A stretch of 51,587 nucleotides of DNA from an uncultured Thermoleophilia bacterium (lineage in GTDB: Bacteria > Actinomycetota > Thermoleophilia > UBA2241), in NCBI GenBank assembly GCA_903927755.1, contig CAIYOD010000065.1:1-51587 (forward strand), given 5' to 3'. The notes beneath the pieces were generated by a model. The model was given only the letters and a program-made list of their open reading frames with translations. It was not told the origin of the DNA and did not search any database. Of the stretch, positions 32,493-41,553 are shown in pieces. How positions within the stretch are numbered: the first letter of the stretch is position 1; each line of letters begins with the position of its first letter. The translations under genes were made by a program, and so were the position numbers.

Positions 32493-33443
32493 TCAGTCCG
32501 CGCGCGGCAGCACGTCGGCCGGGTTCGGCTCCCCGCCCCGGCCCGGCAGCGTCTCGATGACGAGCACGCCGGCGAGGATCAGCGCCGCGCCGGCGGCGAA
32601 GCGCCAGCTCAGCGCGTCGAGGCCGAAGAGGAGGCCGAACGCGGCCGCGAAAAGGCCCTCGAGCCCGAGGATCACCGCGGCGCGCGTCGAGGTCGTCGAC
32701 TTCTGTGCCCACGCCTGGACCATGAACCCGAAGACGGTGCCGGAGAGCGCCGTCCAGACGATCGCCGCCCACGCCTGCCAGCCGAAGTCCCAGGTGATGT
32801 GTTCCACGAACGGCGTGACGATGACGAAAAGGACGCCCGCTGCGACGATCTGCGTCAGCGCCAGCACGGCCGGCTTGGTGCGCGGCGCGAAGAAGCCGGT
32901 GGCGGCGATCTGCGCCGCGAACCCGAGCGCGCCGACGAGGGTGAGGAGATCGCCCTTCGACATGCCGAGGCCACCGCGGAAGGTCAAGAGGCCGAGGCCG
33001 ATGGTGGCGATGACCGCGCCGCCGACCTGCGCCCATCCCGGCGAGCGGCGCGTCACGATCCAGTAGAGGAACGGCACCATCACGATGTAGAGGCTGGTGA
33101 TGAAGCCGCTCTTGCCGGGCGTCGTCCACTGCAGGCCGATGGTCTGGGTGACGAAGGCGAGGAAGAGGAAGGAGCCGAGCACGGCGCCGTACAGCCAGTC
33201 GCGGCGCGTGGTCTGCCGGGCGGTGCGCGGCATGACGGCGGCGAGCAGGATCGCCGCCAGGACGTGTCGCCACAGCAGGTAGGTCATGGGGCCGGTGTCG
33301 GCGATCGCGTCCTTGATGACGACGAAGTTGAGGCCCCAGACGATGGCGACGCTGAGGAGCGCCGCGTCGGCGAGCAGGGCGCGGCGCCGGTCGCGGACGG
33401 GCGGCGGCGCATGCGCCGCGACGTCGTCGCGCTGTCCCTCCAC
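32493..33443 (-). CDS. EamA/DMT-family transporter
   Basis: The 316-residue transporter starts at GTG 33443 with AAGGAGG six bases upstream. EamA repeats seen: VAIVWGLNFVVIKDAIAD, QTIGLQWTTPGKSGFITSL, and in the second half TRAAVILGLEGLFAAAFGLL. It is a close relative of the transporter at 29712. It lies 71 bp after the flavoprotein gene, so it could be the last gene of the M20/monooxygenase/flavoprotein cluster. Confidence 0.9.
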   Translation of the reverse strand: MEGQRDDVAAHAPPPVRDRRRALLADAALLSVAIVWGLNFVVIKDAIADTGPMTYLLWRHVLAAILLAAVMPRTARQTTRRDWLYGAVLGSFLFLAFVTQTIGLQWTTPGKSGFITSLYIVMVPFLYWIVTRRSPGWAQVGGAVIATIGLGLLTFRGGLGMSKGDLLTLVGALGFAAQIAATGFFAPRTKPAVLALTQIVAAGVLFVIVTPFVEHITWDFGWQAWAAIVWTALSGTVFGFMVQAWAQKSTTSTRAAVILGLEGLFAAAFGLLFGLDALSWRFAAGAALILAGVLVIETLPGRGGEPNPADVLPRAD

Positions 33444-33514
33444 GGTGACCCTCCTTCGCTCCGCGCCCAGCCTACCAGCGAAGGAGCGGCCGGCCGGCCG
33501 TGCCTCCCGGCCGG

Positions 33515-34915
33515 TCAGCCGCGCGGCGGCAGCTGCTCGCGGATGCGCAGCGCGGCGGCCTCGGCGTTCTCGGCGCAGGTCTCCACGTAGCGGGTGCCGA
33601 GGTAGTCGCCGACGAGGTGGAGCCTGCCGAGCGGCCGCGTGAGCGGAGCCTGCAGGCGGCCGCGCCCCACGTGGGCGAACGGGATGCCGCGCGGCCAGCG
33701 CTGGATCACCACGTCCTCGATGCGCCGCGTCGCCTCCGGGAACACCGCGCACAGGTCGTCGCGGAACCGCCGGGCGATCGTCTCGTCGTCCTCCTGCAGC
33801 AGCTGTGCGCCGAGATCGGCCGCGGCGTACACCATCACCGAGCTCTGCGCCGGGCGCGGCGCGCCGGGCTGCAACTGCACATTGCCGATGTTGTAGGCCA
33901 TGCCGAACGAGCGGCCCGGCGTCGCGACCGCATACAGCCCGTCCCAGGGCAACGGCGCCTTGCCCTCCACGAGGAAGGCGCCGACGGCGTACTGTCCGTA
34001 GTGGATCTCGCGCAGCGCCGCCGCGGTCTCGCCGGGCAGGCCCGGCGCCAAGGCGGCGGCCACCGGCGCCGGCACGGCGAGCACAGCGGCGGCGGCGGTC
34101 ACGACGTGCTCGCCGCCGCCGTCCTCGTACCGCACGCGCACCCCGTCGCCGGACTCCTCGACGAGCGTCGCGCGAGCGTCGCAGCGGATGTCCGGCGTCA
34201 TGCCGGCGAGGCGCTCGATCATGGTCGACGGGCCGCCGATGATGCCGCGCGAGAGCCCGGACGAGCGGTCCCACACCAGGTGGAAGTAGCCGACGCCGTA
34301 GCCGGCGGCGAGCTCTTCCGGCTCGCCGCTCGAGCGCGTGAGCGTGCAGCGGAACATCGCGTCCACGTCCGGCGGCAGCGGGCCGATGCGCTGGCTGAAG
34401 GACTCGTCGTCCATGAAGTTGACGACCCGGTCCTGCCGCTCCGCCGCGGACTCGCCGGACCTCGGCCGGATCATCCGGTCGTAGCGGACGACGTCGTAGC
34501 GCAGCTTGAGGCCGGCGCGGATCAGCGCGGCGCGGGAGCGCGCCGGCAGCGGCAGCCGGAAGGGGTAGGTCTCCACGGCGCTGGTGACGATGCGACCGGC
34601 GTACGCGAGCGCGGCGAGCTGTCCCGGCAGCGGCAGGGCGGTCACGCCCAGGCCACGCAGCAGACGGTCGGTGGCCGTGCCGTCGCCGCCGTACACGTGG
34701 GCGCCGAAGTTGAGCCACGTGTCGCCGCGGGGCTCGGAGCGGATGCGGCCGCCGACCCGCTCGGTCTCCTCGAGCACGAGCACGTTCCGGTCGCGCAGGT
34801 GCCAAGCGGTCGCGAGGCCGGAGACACCGGCGCCGACCACGACGACGTCGTGGTGCTCGCCGGTTCCGCCGGCCGGCTTCGCCGCGCCGGCCGGTTCCGC
34901 TACGTCGGCCGCCAC
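33515..34915 (-). CDS. FAD-dependent amine oxidase / protoporphyrinogen-oxidase-like protein
   Basis: Flavoprotein of about 466 residues. GTG 34915 is preferred because GGAGG lies 7 nt upstream; GTG 34921 overlaps the previous stop but is too close to that box. The FAD-binding motif VVVVGAGVSGLATAWHLRD is near residues 20-38, followed by ETERVGGRI. The C-terminal flavin-contact block GRLHLVGDYLGTRYVETC near 430 is typical of amine oxidase/PPOX-type enzymes. Its neighbours (monooxygenase-fold protein and M20 peptidase) do not reveal a substrate. Haem synthesis seems unlikely without other hem genes here. Confidence 0.85.
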   Translation of the reverse strand: MAADVAEPAGAAKPAGGTGEHHDVVVVGAGVSGLATAWHLRDRNVLVLEETERVGGRIRSEPRGDTWLNFGAHVYGGDGTATDRLLRGLGVTALPLPGQLAALAYAGRIVTSAVETYPFRLPLPARSRAALIRAGLKLRYDVVRYDRMIRPRSGESAAERQDRVVNFMDDESFSQRIGPLPPDVDAMFRCTLTRSSGEPEELAAGYGVGYFHLVWDRSSGLSRGIIGGPSTMIERLAGMTPDIRCDARATLVEESGDGVRVRYEDGGGEHVVTAAAAVLAVPAPVAAALAPGLPGETAAALREIHYGQYAVGAFLVEGKAPLPWDGLYAVATPGRSFGMAYNIGNVQLQPGAPRPAQSSVMVYAAADLGAQLLQEDDETIARRFRDDLCAVFPEATRRIEDVVIQRWPRGIPFAHVGRGRLQAPLTRPLGRLHLVGDYLGTRYVETCAENAEAAALRIREQLPPRG

Positions 34916-34917
34916 CG

Positions 34918-35199
34918 TCACACCTCCTCGAGGAAGAAGCCATCGACCTCGGCGGCTTCCCATTCATCGAACGGGTCGTCCGCCACGGCGGCGCGCATGG
35001 CGTCCACGCCGACGCGCCACGACTCCTCGTCCTCCCAGCGCGCCATGCCGATGAGGCGGCCGGTGTGCCGGTCGCGCAACGTCTTCGCGTCGATGAACCC
35101 CGGCTGACCCTCGCCTGCGGCGGCGTAGCGGTGCATGGAGTCGATGAGGTCCTGCTCCTTGCCGGGCTTCGGCGTGTGGACGGACAGGTGGACGATCAT
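34918..35199 (-). CDS. Small ABM-type (antibiotic biosynthesis monooxygenase fold) protein
   Basis: The 93-residue protein runs from ATG 35199, overlapping the stop of the M20 peptidase gene (ATGA). It has the ABM ferredoxin-like pattern: MIVHLSVHTPKPGKEQDLID, then GQPGFIDAKTLRD and GMARWEDEESWRVG. Members include quinol monooxygenases and haem-degrading enzymes, but many are uncharacterised. No catalytic assignment is possible. Confidence 0.8.
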   Translation of the reverse strand: MIVHLSVHTPKPGKEQDLIDSMHRYAAAGEGQPGFIDAKTLRDRHTGRLIGMARWEDEESWRVGVDAMRAAVADDPFDEWEAAEVDGFFLEEV

Positions 35200-36506
35200 G
35201 ACGTCACGCCACACCAGCGCATCACGGCGAGCGCGATGGCGGCGCTGAAGTCGACGAGCCCACCGACGCTGACGCGCTCGTTGACGGCGTGCGCCGTGTC
35301 GATGCCGTCCGGGCCGAAGCTGAAGGTCGGCGTGCCGGCTCGCGTGAACGTGGCGGCGTCGTGCCAGCTGTTCAGGCCGGCCGGCTCGCCGCGGTGGCCG
35401 AGCGCGGCGGCGCAGTTCAGCGCGCACGTTACCAGCGGATGGTCGGCCGGCATCTCGGCCGGCACGACGTCGTCCGACCAGGCGAACTGGAGCGGGTGCT
35501 CCGCGAACCACGGGTCACCCGCGACCGCCTTGTTCAGGCGGTCGATCACCTCGGCCTCGACCGCCTTGCCCGTCCCCTCCGCGTCCACGTGCCGCGGCAG
35601 GTACATGATGTCGGCGGTCACCGCGCAGGATGCCGGGATCGTCACCATCCAGGTGCCGCCGTGGACGATCGTCGGGACGATGTCGCCCGGCGCGAGCAGC
35701 GGGTGGACGTGGTCTGGGCGCGCCTTCCATTCCTCACGCAGCGCGCCCATCCCGTTGATCACGGCGACGAGCTTTTCGATCGCGTTGACCGCGCCGCCGT
35801 CGCGCCAGTCCGGCTGCGGCATCTCGGCGTGGCCGGCGCGGCCGGCGACGGTGATCGTCGGCGTCACAGTCCCGCGGCAGCTGACCCAGGCGTCGAAGTC
35901 CGTCGCCTCGGCGGCGATGCCGGCGTCAGCCGTGACGCCGTGCGCCACGGCCGCCCTGCCGCCGGCGCCCGAAGACTCCTCGTCGGTGACGGTGCAGAAG
36001 ATGACGTCGCCGGCGAGACGAACGCCCTGGCGGTGCAACGCCTCCAGGGCGATGACCAGGCCGGCGACCCCGCCCTTCATGTCGTTGGCGCCGCGGCCGA
36101 AGAGGTAGCCGTCGCGCTCAGTGAGGACGAACGGATCGCTGAGCCACTGCTCGCGCGGCTGCACGTCGACGGCGTCGATGTGACCGTTGAGCAGGATGCT
36201 GCGGCCGCCGCCGGAGCCGGGGAGGCCGGCGGCGAGCTGGGGCCGGCCCACGAAGTCGAGGCCGGCCGGCACGAACCGGTCGCCGGCGCCGGTCGGTTCC
36301 GGCTCCCACACGTCCGCCTCCGCGCCCAGCGCCTCCAGTCGTGCGGCCAGCAGCCGCTGGAGCCTCTCCTCGTCGCGCGCGGGGTCGCCGGGCAGCCGCG
36401 CGGTTGTGTCGCACGCGACGAGCTCGGCGGTGAGGCCGATCAGCTCGTCCTTCGCGTCGCGCACCGCCTGGACGACGCGCTCCTCGAGCGCCGACTGCAA
36501 TTCCAC
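35196..36506 (-). CDS. M20-family metallopeptidase (ArgE/DapE/ACY1 type)
   Basis: Di-zinc amidohydrolase that removes acyl groups from amino acids or cuts dipeptides. The 436-residue protein starts at GTG 36506, with GGAGGAGG about 7 nt upstream; a longer frame to 36599 would run through the promoter palindrome. Metal ligands and catalytic residues are visible: LNGHIDAVD near 115, GRGANDMKGG near 147, and CTVTDEESSG near 181 (catalytic Glu). The late SWHDAATF supplies another His ligand. The product forms the head of a minus-strand operon with the ABM and flavoprotein genes, and faces a cupin gene across a palindromic control region. Confidence 0.9.
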   Translation of the reverse strand: MELQSALEERVVQAVRDAKDELIGLTAELVACDTTARLPGDPARDEERLQRLLAARLEALGAEADVWEPEPTGAGDRFVPAGLDFVGRPQLAAGLPGSGGGRSILLNGHIDAVDVQPREQWLSDPFVLTERDGYLFGRGANDMKGGVAGLVIALEALHRQGVRLAGDVIFCTVTDEESSGAGGRAAVAHGVTADAGIAAEATDFDAWVSCRGTVTPTITVAGRAGHAEMPQPDWRDGGAVNAIEKLVAVINGMGALREEWKARPDHVHPLLAPGDIVPTIVHGGTWMVTIPASCAVTADIMYLPRHVDAEGTGKAVEAEVIDRLNKAVAGDPWFAEHPLQFAWSDDVVPAEMPADHPLVTCALNCAAALGHRGEPAGLNSWHDAATFTRAGTPTFSFGPDGIDTAHAVNERVSVGGLVDFSAAIALAVMRWCGVTS

Positions 36507-36546
36507 CGATGACCTCCTCCGACGACGGACAGTGCGGCGCTGTAGG

Positions 36547-36585
36547 CATACAATCGCAGCGCCGAAGCGACGTCGCGATTGTATG
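36547..36585. promoter_or_regulatory. 11-bp inverted repeat in the divergent promoter region (M20 peptidase / cupin)
   Basis: CATACAATCGC (36547-36557) and its exact complement GCGATTGTATG (36575-36585) flank 17 bp. Each arm contains TACAAT pointing toward one of the divergent genes, so each half can serve as a -10 hexamer. On the plus side CGGACA (36526-36531) lies 17 nt upstream as a possible -35. A dimeric regulator bound here would control both transcripts. Confidence 0.65.
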
Positions 36586-36610
36586 TCGTCGCAGACCATC
36601 AGGAGGGGGC

Positions 36611-37009
36611 ATGGGCGACCTGAGCGACACGAGGATCCGCGTCATCAAGGCCGATGAGGTGATCTGGGAAGAGGCGATGACCAATCCCGAGGAGACCGAC
36701 CCGCCGGGCAAGGAGTGCACGGCGGCGATGTCCGCCGACGACAAGTTCAGCTTCGGCCTCTGGAAGCGCGACGTGCAACAGCGGCACTTCGAGCGCCCGT
36801 ATCACGAGGTCGCCTACATCATCGAGGGCGAGGTCGAGGTCACGGACGACGACGGTGAGGTGCACGTCGCCGGACCGGGCGACATCCTCATCACCCCCAA
36901 GGGCAGCACGGGCTACTGGAAGAACCTCACGCCGGTGAAGAAGGTGTGGGGGATCTACGAAGAGGTCGACGCCAGCCTCAACGCCTACATCGGCCCCGGC
37001 GGGTTCTGA
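36611..37009 (+). CDS. Cupin-domain protein (Cupin_3/EutQ-like)
   Basis: The 132-residue protein starts at ATG 36611 behind AGGAGGGGGC. A single cupin barrel occupies residues about 45-125: RPYHEVAYIIEGEVEVTDD contains the first motif, and VAGPGDILITPKGSTGYWKN the second, of the type found in Cupin_3 proteins such as ureidoglycine aminohydrolase and EutQ. The metal-binding set is partial (His and Glu of the first motif are present; the second-motif His is replaced). Function is unknown; divergent control with the M20 peptidase suggests a shared amino-acid or ureide substrate. Confidence 0.8.
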   Translation: MGDLSDTRIRVIKADEVIWEEAMTNPEETDPPGKECTAAMSADDKFSFGLWKRDVQQRHFERPYHEVAYIIEGEVEVTDDDGEVHVAGPGDILITPKGSTGYWKNLTPVKKVWGIYEEVDASLNAYIGPGGF

Positions 37010-37081
37010 CCGAGACGGCCGGCGAGCCGCAGGCGCCCGCCGCGGAGAGCGATGGCCGCCGTGAGCGGATGCGGACCGCCG

Positions 37082-38650
37082 TCAGCGGACGCGGACGACG
37101 AAGCGGTCCATGCCGCGGCCGCCGTCATCGTCCGTCACGCACAGCGTGACGGTGCAGCGGCGGCCGCGTGGACCCGCGAAGCGATGTGACAGCCTGAACG
37201 TCTTGCCGGCGCGGAGGCGCAGCGCCTGCCGCGCCGTTCCTTCGCCGTAGCTGACCCATCCCTTCCAGGTGTCCGCGCCGGGATCGCGGAACGAGCAGGT
37301 CCGCGCGAAGCGCGTGCCGGCGCGGACCTTCGCGTCCCGGCCGCCGGCGACCACGGGCGCGACGTTGCGCACGGTGACGGCCACCGTCGCCGTGGCGGTG
37401 CGTGCCAGCTCGTTCGTCACGGAGACGTCGACGGAGCGGCGCCCGTCGTCGGGCCACAGGCGACTGAGAGCGAAGGCTCCGCTCTGCCCCTCGCCGCCCG
37501 CCGTGAGCGCCAGCGGCTCGTCACCGGCGCCGGCGGCGTAGTCCACCGTCGCCGTCCAGAGCGCGCCGGCCCCGTCGAGGAACCCGCCGGCGCGCGTCCA
37601 ACGCACGCCCTCGCGCGCCGTCGCGGTCGCCGGCAGACTGACGTAGAAGGCAGACGGCAGCAGCGCGCGCGAGTCGACCACTTCGAAGTCGCCGCCGGTC
37701 ACGCCCACCAGCGCGTGAAGCGCTTCGTCGTCCCAGCGCGCGTCCGGCGCGCCGCCCACGTACCAGTCGGCGCCGTTGTCGGCGACCATCATCCCGTACC
37801 TCTTGAGACCCTTGAGGATCGTCTGGACCACTGGCGGGAAGCCGCTCACGTCGAAGTCGGCGCGCAGCCGCACGCGCAGCCCCATCGGCGGCAGATCGGC
37901 GTCCCCGGAGTCGCTGGCGAAGTGCGTCGCCGGGTAGACGTAGGCGCGCTGCGTATCCGCCACGGTGAAGCGCAGCGCATGGTCGAGCACGCCCTCGCCA
38001 ACGACCTCGTCGTACCGCGCGAGACCAGGCAGGATCGGCAAGCCGGCCGCGTCCGCGGAGGTCCAGCCATCCGGCCTCAGGGCATTGGTCGTGAGGTCGA
38101 ACACGGCCCCGGAGTCGGCGTTCCAGGAACCGTCGGCTTGCCGGTACGCATGGTAGAGCTCGTAGAGCATCTGATGGTCGGCGTCGAGCACGAGGACGTG
38201 GCGGTCGCCGTCCTCGTACGGGCCGCCCGTCCCCTCGACCGGGGCGTTGGACGGCACGGGGTACGGACCCGGATCGCTCTCGGAGCCGTAGGCGGTGAAG
38301 TGGATCGGCACCTTGGGCTGCGTCCCGGGGACGACGATGTAGGGGATGCCAATGCGCGCGCCTTCCCAGACAGTGCCGAAGTCGGGGTGCAGGCCCGTCT
38401 CGGGGCTCATGCGCTCGATGTAGTCCGCCGAGTCCGGGTCCAGCGGCAGCGAGTCGACCGGCGTGTTCCAGGGATTGTCGGCCGGCAGGAGGAGGAACGG
38501 GATGGCGGCGCCGTCGCCGTACGCGGCCGCGCGCGCGGACCCGGCGAGGATGAGCGCGAGCAGGAGGGCCGCCGCGAGCACACAGGCGAGCGCGGCGGCC
38601 CTCACGGCGGGCGGAAGAGCATGCGGCGACTGACGGCGAGCGACCTCCAT
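37082..38650 (-). CDS. Secreted protein with C-terminal PKD-like domain, unknown function
   Basis: The 522-residue protein starts at ATG 38650. It has an export signal: two Arg (ARRQSP), then a long hydrophobic run (AALACVLAAALLLALILAG) and cleavage near SARA-AAYG at about 40. Residues 45-330 form an uncharacterised domain (FLLLPADNPWNTPVDSLPLD, VLVLDADHQMLYELY, MMVADNGADWYVGGAPDARW). The last roughly 130 residues look like an Ig/PKD-type fold (VTVRNVAPVVAGG, CSFRDPGADTWKGWVSYGEG). The NPWN and LYELYHAY blocks suggest a conserved family, but I cannot name it. Two Cys pairs in the tail may form disulfides. Confidence 0.75.
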   Translation of the reverse strand: MEVARRQSPHALPPAVRAAALACVLAAALLLALILAGSARAAAYGDGAAIPFLLLPADNPWNTPVDSLPLDPDSADYIERMSPETGLHPDFGTVWEGARIGIPYIVVPGTQPKVPIHFTAYGSESDPGPYPVPSNAPVEGTGGPYEDGDRHVLVLDADHQMLYELYHAYRQADGSWNADSGAVFDLTTNALRPDGWTSADAAGLPILPGLARYDEVVGEGVLDHALRFTVADTQRAYVYPATHFASDSGDADLPPMGLRVRLRADFDVSGFPPVVQTILKGLKRYGMMVADNGADWYVGGAPDARWDDEALHALVGVTGGDFEVVDSRALLPSAFYVSLPATATAREGVRWTRAGGFLDGAGALWTATVDYAAGAGDEPLALTAGGEGQSGAFALSRLWPDDGRRSVDVSVTNELARTATATVAVTVRNVAPVVAGGRDAKVRAGTRFARTCSFRDPGADTWKGWVSYGEGTARQALRLRAGKTFRLSHRFAGPRGRRCTVTLCVTDDDGGRGMDRFVVRVR

Positions 38651-38731
38651 ACCGTCAGTATCGGCGATGCGCCGTGCCGGGTGAGCGACAGGCGTCGCCC
38701 GGCCCGGCCACGCTGCGGGTAGTATCGACTC
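38651..38731. promoter_or_regulatory. Divergent leaderless promoters (secreted protein / MFS transporter)
   Basis: In this 81-bp gap GATACT (minus, 38662-38657) lies 6 nt before ATG 38650, and TAGTAT (plus, 38720-38725) lies 6 nt before ATG 38732. Neither start has a ribosome site, so both mRNAs are probably leaderless. Confidence 0.5.
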
Positions 38732-39976
38732 ATGGCCCCTCCGAGCGACCAGACCGCTGCGTCCCCGCCGAAGCGCAGCTGGCTCGCTCGCCTGCGCACG
38801 CTCGACCCGAACGTGCGCAGGCTCGGCTTCGTCAGCCTGCTCGCCGACCTCAGTTCCGAGATCGCCTACCCGCTGTTCCCGATCTTCGTGACGACGGTGC
38901 TTGGCGTACCGGTCGCGCTGCTCGGCCTGATCGAGGGCATCGCCGAGGCGACGGCGAGCATTACCAAGTACCCCTTCGGACAAGCAGCCGACTACACCGG
39001 CCGCCGCAAACCCTTCGTGCTCGGCGGCTACACCCTCGGCGCGCTCGGCAAGCTCCTCATCGCCCTCGCGCCCGGATGGGGAGTGGCCCTCGCCGGCCGC
39101 TTCACCGACCGCTTCGGCAAAGGCATGCGGACGGCGCCGCGCGACGATCTCATCGCGGCGAACACGCAGCCCGGCCAGCAGGGCCTCGCGTTCGGCCTGC
39201 ACCGCACCATGGACACGATGGGCGCGGTGCTGGGTCCGCTCGTTGCGCTGGCGCTCGTGGAGGCGCACGTCTCGCTGCGCTGGATCTTTGCCATCGCCGT
39301 GGTCCCGGGACTGCTCAGCGTCGTCGCCATCGTCTTCCTCGTGAAGGAGCACCGGGAGGCCCCGCAGCGGCGGGCCTTCAGGCTCTCGCTGCCCGCCTCG
39401 CCCGCCTTCCGCTGGCTCCTCGTCGGGTCGCTGCTCTTCGCCGTCGGCAACTCCAGCGACACCTTCATCCTGCTCAAGGCCAAGGATGTGGGCGTGAGCA
39501 CGTCGGCCGTGATCCTGCTGTACGTGCTCTACAACGTCGTGTATGCGGCCGGCTCGCTGCCGCTCGGCGGCCTGAGCGACCGGGTCGGCCAGTACCCGCT
39601 CGTCATCGCCGGCTACATCGTGTTCGCGGCGGTGTACGCGGGCTTCGCCGCCGCCGGGTCCGGCTGGACGCTCGCGGTCCTCTTCGCGGCCTACGGCCTC
39701 TACATCGCCGCGACCGAGGGCACCAGCAAGGCGCTGATCGGGCGAGCTATCCCGACGGGGGAACGCGCCTCCGCTCTCGGCCTCTACTACACCGCGACCG
39801 GCCTCGCGGCGTTCGCCGCCAGCACCGCCGGCGGCCTGCTGTGGAGCGCCTGGGGGGCGTGGGCCACGTTCGCCTTCGGCGCCGTGGCGGCCCTCGCCGC
39901 AGCCGCTCTCATGCTCGCCGGCCACGGGCGCGTCCGGCGCGCCCTCGCGTCGGACGCCGCCGCGCGCGCCGCCTGA
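38732..39976 (+). CDS. Major facilitator superfamily transporter
   Basis: The 414-residue protein has about 12 transmembrane segments. It begins with a basic tail (PPKRSWLARLRTLDPN), then LGFVSLLADLSSEIAYPLFP. The MFS loop 2-3 motif is present as GQAADYTGRRKPFVLGGY near 90, and a second copy as GGLSDRVGQYPLVIAGY in the C-terminal half. The segment GRFTDRFGKGMRTAPRDDLI near 127 is characteristic of a bacterial MFS subgroup often found in anaerobes and metal-rich habitats. The substrate is unknown. Confidence 0.9.
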   Translation: MAPPSDQTAASPPKRSWLARLRTLDPNVRRLGFVSLLADLSSEIAYPLFPIFVTTVLGVPVALLGLIEGIAEATASITKYPFGQAADYTGRRKPFVLGGYTLGALGKLLIALAPGWGVALAGRFTDRFGKGMRTAPRDDLIAANTQPGQQGLAFGLHRTMDTMGAVLGPLVALALVEAHVSLRWIFAIAVVPGLLSVVAIVFLVKEHREAPQRRAFRLSLPASPAFRWLLVGSLLFAVGNSSDTFILLKAKDVGVSTSAVILLYVLYNVVYAAGSLPLGGLSDRVGQYPLVIAGYIVFAAVYAGFAAAGSGWTLAVLFAAYGLYIAATEGTSKALIGRAIPTGERASALGLYYTATGLAAFAASTAGGLLWSAWGAWATFAFGAVAALAAAALMLAGHGRVRRALASDAAARAA

Positions 39977-40086
39977 TCGCCGCCGCGCCGGACCCGTGCC
40001 GCCGCCGTACGGCGATTGCCCTGTCCCAGCGGCCGCGGAGCCGGTACGATGCCCCAGACGACGGCCGATCATCTCTGGAGGGGGAT

Positions 40087-41553
40087 ATGGCGCGGAGCTG
40101 CCCGGCCTGCGGGCGCGCAAACGACGACGACGCGAGCTTCTGCCAGGGCTGCGGAGCCACGCTCGCCGGACCCGCCGCTCAAGCCGGCGTCACCACTCCG
40201 GCCGTGTTCGCTACTCCGGCGCCGGACGCTGCAGCCGCGCCCGGACCGCCTCCGCCGCCCGGACCGCCTCCGCCGCCGACGGACCCGGCTACCGGGGGGC
40301 CGCCGCGCCGGGGCAAGCCGGCGCCCAAGTGGCTCGTGACGCTCATCGCCGTGGCGGCGATCGCGCTGGCAGCCGTCCTCATCTTCGTCCTCTTTCCGCG
40401 CGGTGGCGGCGGAGACGAAGGGCCGGCCGCGCCGACGCCTTCGGCCGGCGGCGCCGTCGGCGTCTCGCCGTTGCCCCGTCTCGGCCAGTATCTCGCCGGC
40501 GCCGTGGGCCCCCGGGCCGACAGGCTCGCCATGATCACGAGCGACGGGACCGTCGAGCCGATCACGCGCTTCAGCGGCGAGCAGATCTGGCAGATCGCCT
40601 ACTCGCCGGACGGCAAGTGGCTGGCCTGCGTCGCCGGGACGTACAAGCGAAGCGAGGTGTGGCTCTTCTCCGTGACGAGCGGCGACGCACGGCAGGCGAC
40701 GGCCGAGACGCCCGGCATCGTCGCCGTCGACAGCGTCGCGTGGCTTTCGGAGGGCCGGCTTCTCGTCGCCGGCTACACGGAGACGCCCAAGGCCACCGGC
40801 CAGAACGCCGACCTCCTCGTGTACGACGTCGGCGCCCGGAGCTTCTCACCCTTGGTCGACGCCGGTGGCCTTTCTCTGCGCGGCGTCTCGGTGAGCGCTT
40901 CCCATGACGGGGACAGGGTCGTCTTCGTCACCTACACGGACCGCAAGACGGACAAGTACGGCATGGCCTCCGCGAAGGAGCGCCTCGAACTGCTCGACGT
41001 CGCTTCGGGCGAGGTGATCCGGCTCGGTGAGAACGAGGCGTTCTTCGAGGTCAATGCGCGCGCCTTCGACGAGCCCCTGATCTCACCGAACGGAGAGGCG
41101 ATCATCTATCGCCGCGCCGGCAGCGACGTGGGCACGAGCTACACGGTCATCGCCGCCGACGGCACGACGCTGATGCCGGCCCGCGAGACCCAGCTCCCGG
41201 CCGGCTACGCCTGGGATCCGGGCGGCACGAAGGTCGTCTTCACGGGTCACTCGCTCAAGCCGGCCGCCGGCGAGAGTGGGATCGGGCCGGCGATCTTCTG
41301 GGTCTTCGATACCGTGGCCGGCTCCACGACGGTGGTGGCACGCTACAAGGACACCATGGTCCAGGACCTCGCGTGGTCGCCCGACGGCAAGTCCATCGCC
41401 TGGGCGGAGTACGAGCAGCAGAAGTACCAGACGGGCACCGTCTATCTGCTGCCCGCGAGCGGGGGCGATTCGACGCCGCTCGTCGAGGAGGCTCTCTCGC
41501 CCGTGTGGGCGCCGGCCGCCGCCGGCTCGCTGCAGACGTCGCCGAGCCCTTGA
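40087..41553 (+). CDS. Zinc-ribbon membrane protein with TolB/WD40-like beta-propeller
   Basis: The 488-residue protein starts at ATG 40087 with GGAGGGG upstream. An N-terminal zinc ribbon (CPACGRANDD...CQGC, residues about 5-24) faces the cytoplasm. A Pro/Ala-rich linker follows (PPPPPGPPPPPTDP), then one transmembrane helix (VTLIAVAAIALAAVLIFVLF, near 83-102) and an outside propeller with PD40-type repeats (YSPDGKWLACVAG near 175, WSPDGKSIAWAEY near 435). This is a common actinobacterial layout. A sensory or scaffold role is possible but unproven. Confidence 0.82.
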   Translation: MARSCPACGRANDDDASFCQGCGATLAGPAAQAGVTTPAVFATPAPDAAAAPGPPPPPGPPPPPTDPATGGPPRRGKPAPKWLVTLIAVAAIALAAVLIFVLFPRGGGGDEGPAAPTPSAGGAVGVSPLPRLGQYLAGAVGPRADRLAMITSDGTVEPITRFSGEQIWQIAYSPDGKWLACVAGTYKRSEVWLFSVTSGDARQATAETPGIVAVDSVAWLSEGRLLVAGYTETPKATGQNADLLVYDVGARSFSPLVDAGGLSLRGVSVSASHDGDRVVFVTYTDRKTDKYGMASAKERLELLDVASGEVIRLGENEAFFEVNARAFDEPLISPNGEAIIYRRAGSDVGTSYTVIAADGTTLMPARETQLPAGYAWDPGGTKVVFTGHSLKPAAGESGIGPAIFWVFDTVAGSTTVVARYKDTMVQDLAWSPDGKSIAWAEYEQQKYQTGTVYLLPASGGDSTPLVEEALSPVWAPAAAGSLQTSPSP

